Made by a program: the position numbers and the translations under genes | Source of the DNA: Anaerobiospirillum succiniciproducens DSM 6400 | GTDB lineage: Bacteria; Pseudomonadota; Gammaproteobacteria; Enterobacterales; Succinivibrionaceae | DNA length: 64,000 nucleotides | Direction of reading: 5' to 3' | Assembly: GCF_000482845.1 (NCBI RefSeq) | Contig: NZ_AXWV01000013.1 | Coordinates: 1 to 64,000, forward strand | In this document: positions 61,201 to 64,000 of the stretch, piece by piece | Layout of the letters: each line of letters opens with the position of its first letter | Position numbering within the stretch: position 1 is the stretch's first letter | The notes under the pieces: model-generated | What the model was told of the DNA's origin: nothing | The model's database searches: none | Seen by the model: only the letters and a program-made list of their open reading frames with translations

Positions 61201-64000
61201 AGACGTAAGTTTACGGACTCTCTATATAAGTCCTTAGACAAGTACGCATCAAGCAAAACAAATTCTGACTTTGCTATGCATCCGCTACTTCATCCAGCTA
61301 TTGAAAGGCTTGATGAGTTTATGATGCTTGCTCTCAAACGAGAAAAGATTCTTACCAAAGGCAATCTAGGAGAGATAATTAAGCAGTCGCTCAAGCTGTA
61401 CGAGAAAAACCACGCGACCTATCGTAACGTATTAGCGCTCATAGCTAAATTTGTGGTGCTTGATAAACGCTTGATGCGTTACCGCATTATCAAAGAAGGC
61501 ACCTTAGCGCTATTAATGCCACATAGCTTCTCGGATTTAAGAGAGCTTTTAGATAGCTCTGTAGGATATTTCAATCGGCCAAAAAGCGACGCAGAACAAA
61601 ATGATGGCGACACTCAGTATGGTTGCTATCGTGGCGATCTACCGCTCTATCCATATAACGCTAAGGCCCGTGCGTCTTCATTTGCCTACTATGCAGATGA
61701 GTTTGAGTATATCTACAAACCTCCGATGCATAGCAAGCTGAGCTTGTCGTATATTAAATCCGTAGACCGTCTACTCTATGTGATTGGCTGCGACTTTATC
61801 TACAGACACGGTGTTTTCTCAGAATCTTTGATCCACTCTGACTTAGCCTTTAAGACCGCCATGCTGTTGTGCAATATCAGCTGGGCAGCACCTCTTGCCC
61901 GTATGGCTGGTGAGCTTAACGAACGTCAAAAATCATTGCGCCTGACGCAAAGACGTATCCTCACGGAAGTCTTTGATATCTACAAAGATCGTTTACGCGG
62001 CTTAGATATTGCCAACATTATGCTTGCTTGTGACGATCGTGATACCGTCAAGTTACTAAAAGAAGATAATATCCACGAGTACCTTAACTCTCTTTGCTAT
62101 TACTATGGTGCAAGCAGCCGCAATCAAGGTTCATCAGCTCAAAGCGACTTTGCTAACAAGCAGTCTCATAAAGAAGAGCTGCACATTGCCTACAAAAAGC
62201 CGCCAGAGCTCGTCACTAGCTCAAGTAACGAGCAAGACATCACTAGCTCAAGCAAAACCACCAGCGCAAAACCTCAAGCTCAAGACACAGCTTCAGGCAC
62301 AAACACAGCCAAGAGCGTAAAAGCTGCTGCCCCAAAATCACAGAGTGAGTTTAGCTATACCACTAAGAACAGTGATTCATACTTTAACTATGATGATCCG
62401 CTCTCAGGTTCATTTGACTCGAGTTCAAATAGTTTTAGCTCCACTCTTTCTTTAGGCCCAACACTGACCTTAGGCACCAAAGAGCAGCACAAGAGCCAAG
62501 AGCAAGAGACAAAAGCTAAGGACCAAGAACCATCAAGCCTACTCAGCTCTAATGAAGGCTCCACACTGATCCTAACTCCAGTTAGCAGCCTCGCTCTTGA
62601 GCCAGTCTCCACTGAGAGCTCCGATTCAGTTAAGCCTCTAACAGAGCGTTTTAAAAATCACAATCCGTTTAAGGATCTTCCTGACGATGATGAGGAAGAT
62701 AACAGCGATCTTGTTGACGCCACAGAACAAAGCTCCTCTGAGCCATCATCTACCAAAGAAAGTGATACCGCTAAGTCAGACTCATTAGATGCAGATACAT
62801 CTATCGAAACTGAAGTAACAACCAATGCCGATTACACATTCAAAGTAGAACAAGACACTGCCTCCGACGAGGTTGCTACTAATTCAGATACTGCTAATGA
62901 CGCTGCAGATGCTACTGAAGTTGATACCTCGAATGAGGTATCTGATGAGACTGACCTTGATGCAGCCGTTGAAGCTGAAATAGCTGCCGCTGATGAGACT
63001 GAACTCAATGCTGCAGTTGAAGCAAAAGTAGATTCCTCTGATGACACTGAACTCGATGCTGCAGTTGAAACTGAAGTAGATGACTCTAATGATACTGAAC
63101 TCGATGCTGCAGATGAAGCTGAAGTAGATGCCTCTTATGAGACTGAACTCGATGCGGCAGTTGAGACTGAAGAAGATGTCTCTGATGAGGCTGAGCTTGA
63201 TGCTGCAGTTGAAGCTGAAGTAGATGACTCTGAAGAGACTGAACTCGATGCTGCTGTTAAAGCTGAAGTAGATGCCTCTGATGAGACTGAACTCGATTCT
63301 ACAGCCGAAGCTGAAGAAGATGCCTCTGATGAGACTGAACTCGATGCTGCAGTTGAAGCTGAAGTAGATGACTCTGAAGAGACTGAACTTGATGCTGCAG
63401 TCGAAGCTGAAGTAGAGTTTGCAAATGAGAATGAAGACGCGGCCGAAGCTGAACAGGTTGCATCTGATGACGATATCACTACCGATGCCAAGTTAAACGC
63501 AGCTGAGGATGAGGACTTTATTGATGCTGATTTAGATGAGGCTAAATTAGATGTCTCTGATAATGTATCTGATGAGTCTGAACTTGATACAGCCGATGAA
63601 GATCTAGCTAATGACGATGACGCTGTCGAAGCTGAACCAGATAGTGACGTTGAAGTTAATTGTGCAGATGACAATGCCTCCATTGAGGATGACTTCACTG
63701 TAGCTGAAGCTGATGTTGAGGCTGACGATACGGCTGATGACGTCTCTAGTGTCGAGACTAGATTAGATGAATTTGAGGACGATGCTGCTATTGAAGCTGA
63801 GGCACCTTTCATTGAGGACTTAGATGACTCTCAAAGCTTTGCTGATGAGAATCATGAGCTCTTTAATAATGATGATGAGGAAGCTGATGAGAGCTTAGAT
63901 CTCAGCGCTAGCGATGATAAGTTTGATGATTCTGAGGATGAACTTGATGATGTAGATGCTGAAGATGAGCTCGAGGATGAGGAAGACTTTGCTACTTTAG
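58297..64000 (+). CDS. Unassigned giant protein with acidic repeat tail (3' end outside window)
   Basis: At least 1901 residues, open to the window edge with no stop; an in-frame TAG at 58288 fixes the upstream limit and the first ATG is at 58297. I recognise no family. No signal peptide or membrane helix stands out, so it is probably cytoplasmic. Regions: 1-200 folded-looking; ~208-230 Asn/Ser-rich; ~303-340 Asp/His-rich; ~380-1265 a long, mainly helical-looking part rich in Leu, Tyr, Asp and Lys with several Cys; ~1270-1455 a Ser/Gln/Lys linker; from ~1458 an acidic Asp/Glu tail with ten 16-residue repeats (1549-1708). The conserved-looking middle argues for a real protein and not a chance frame. 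Monocistronic as far as seen. Confidence 0.8.
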   Translation, partial: MTASTNKTNFAQNLDASKVSVSSKTTDKPRVFSNITRLIAHKIGCERTSDDNSSGLDHLGLVINDTASSYGMFINSGYNQNLHGTRGYANQGDEISTASKLKGYVAICINALPQEFHESAYEKTVLDGAINLKDKCIAPLLHTLLLPFDEHDGITISPEARRIINDRNIDVPLKIQLIDKKTQRPLNNVLHNLALSKLANEHDDGHAYSNGNTSSNGNASSNANASVCNNANAIDEGRSDASNEHCRTVDDLAISSIDVLDLSKSGHLALYFDYSVFGQEQRIGYRHARRGSTVVPEIAALDEHDTTHLSYFDEHVHDHQSIFDELLHVEHHDFASDEIYSRYIDIVRSLMADEKMHFANEARRNQTKREQDKNSSYTSKLLKLSLGNHNPSSIDSTFKYFSELGYFLTAIPEKLRIYAGNSLTEQHLHVTDFGIDCNDRYTDHLVLDSSIRTPLYHYTELFYRKAIVEQTESQRMCDFYFRLHSDIGNIFSPQEHASALAVKRLLKLHRDTDYVALKSGAIKSQNFALDAYISVYTQVATQMMYEYIFKHMHKNTATHSDDETIDCSLQAKIAISSSSANHGKSYITPLCAPSLLDDEQCCLVLGKSTVLVLEKMQTEYASSLCFDAQKRRAGLELLCNLIFTGCSCGHLIFLLSAFSVSHMYSTLDTGIYRGAFEGSLFFKKEYASLCLLQVLLQSGFNLMRAHPFLVNFLLKDAYKDPHTPVNPFHATTKLRCMEALVKRSHAHDDEVIKQYAYELNAQGQAYKDYFCADREVAIACEYQLEGLNEAELLELKTLDESDDLYAMTFGIAATKFFSYRNKPIYDLTELHEKNELKSYIQTEVVRRSLIDKSNYARYYMSKELHRHQALYALQRQGYECDIEDGAFLDINSTEFDRLEKLKCQALTCSIDLITRLLSFTGDMRFLSGLKDRHRLVVIRNYLALKQNTYIHYDVNHVSVLSCFAEELERRKFTDSLYKSLDKYASSKTNSDFAMHPLLHPAIERLDEFMMLALKREKILTKGNLGEIIKQSLKLYEKNHATYRNVLALIAKFVVLDKRLMRYRIIKEGTLALLMPHSFSDLRELLDSSVGYFNRPKSDAEQNDGDTQYGCYRGDLPLYPYNAKARASSFAYYADEFEYIYKPPMHSKLSLSYIKSVDRLLYVIGCDFIYRHGVFSESLIHSDLAFKTAMLLCNISWAAPLARMAGELNERQKSLRLTQRRILTEVFDIYKDRLRGLDIANIMLACDDRDTVKLLKEDNIHEYLNSLCYYYGASSRNQGSSAQSDFANKQSHKEELHIAYKKPPELVTSSSNEQDITSSSKTTSAKPQAQDTASGTNTAKSVKAAAPKSQSEFSYTTKNSDSYFNYDDPLSGSFDSSSNSFSSTLSLGPTLTLGTKEQHKSQEQETKAKDQEPSSLLSSNEGSTLILTPVSSLALEPVSTESSDSVKPLTERFKNHNPFKDLPDDDEEDNSDLVDATEQSSSEPSSTKESDTAKSDSLDADTSIETEVTTNADYTFKVEQDTASDEVATNSDTANDAADATEVDTSNEVSDETDLDAAVEAEIAAADETELNAAVEAKVDSSDDTELDAAVETEVDDSNDTELDAADEAEVDASYETELDAAVETEEDVSDEAELDAAVEAEVDDSEETELDAAVKAEVDASDETELDSTAEAEEDASDETELDAAVEAEVDDSEETELDAAVEAEVEFANENEDAAEAEQVASDDDITTDAKLNAAEDEDFIDADLDEAKLDVSDNVSDESELDTADEDLANDDDAVEAEPDSDVEVNCADDNASIEDDFTVAEADVEADDTADDVSSVETRLDEFEDDAAIEAEAPFIEDLDDSQSFADENHELFNNDDEEADESLDLSASDDKFDDSEDELDDVDAEDELEDEEDFATL
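62941..63420 (+). repeat. 48-bp in-frame tandem repeat, ten copies
   Basis: Ten consecutive 48-base units encode a 16-residue motif close to SDETELDAAVEAEVDD (residues 1549-1708 of the giant protein). Copies vary at several positions, but no copy has an insertion or deletion, so the frame and spacing are kept. Two pairs of units are nearly identical in DNA, showing recent duplication. Confidence 0.92.

Noticed and set aside
63135-63812. Serine-rich minus-strand frame of 225 codons
   Set aside because: It is the antisense shadow of the acidic repeats of the giant protein; Glu/Asp/Ala codons reversed give Ser-rich sequence.

Overview
The window reads as chromosome of an anaerobic or facultative gammaproteobacterium. 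My best guess is a member of the Succinivibrionaceae (Aeromonadales). This rests on the gene types (MalQ, GlgB, GlgX, SstT, MlaA, YciB, HtpX, HrpA, GalU), an oxygen-independent sulfatase maturase, a perfect FNR-type site, tandem flagellins, long AT-rich intergenic gaps, and proteins lengthened by low-complexity segments. The assignment is inference. I see no rRNA, tRNA, insertion sequence, prophage or CRISPR array.

Layout. 1-7.1 kb: a DUF533/YebE-like protein with GYGAPQG repeats, then a giant HrpA helicase on the minus strand. 7.7-16.2 kb: a glycogen/maltodextrin block on the minus strand (malQ, glgB, glgX), each gene separated by about 1 kb and followed by its own hairpin terminator. 17.4 kb: gapA with its own promoter and terminator. 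19.6-22.9 kb: a serine-type periplasmic sulfatase and its radical-SAM maturase. 23.7-31.1 kb: htpX, a short gene with an OB-fold-like start and two membrane helices, a DUF945/YdgA protein, tyrA and mlaA. 31.5-38.9 kb: a three-gene SMC operon (DUF3375, DUF4194, JetC-type ATPase) that matches JetABC of Wadjet/MksFEB condensins but has no JetD nuclease beside it. 38.9-40.7 kb: a 1.7-kb intergenic region with an FNR box. 40.7-45.7 kb: sstT, then hemH, a LysE/RhtB exporter and a metallo-beta-lactamase-fold hydrolase in a row, then a convergent DUF1810 gene. 46-47.9 kb: two near-identical flagellins in tandem. 48-53.4 kb: two related PAS-GGDEF proteins. 54.1-58 kb: umuC, yciB, galU. 58.3 kb to the end: an open reading frame of at least 1901 codons that I cannot assign, ending in an acidic region with ten 16-residue repeats; it runs off the window.

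How they fit together. MalQ, GlgB and GlgX remodel alpha-glucans, GapA carries the glycolytic flux and GalU makes UDP-glucose. The sulfatase pair suggests desulfation of host or environmental sulfated molecules without oxygen. Flagellins beside two diguanylate-cyclase-type proteins suggest motility control by c-di-GMP.

Most worth following up: the jetABC operon without jetD, the unassigned giant repeat protein, the low-complexity extensions on housekeeping proteins, and several intergenic arrays of short hairpin-bearing repeats. Start codons were moved from the longest possible ORF where a Shine-Dalgarno sequence decided the matter; each case is noted.
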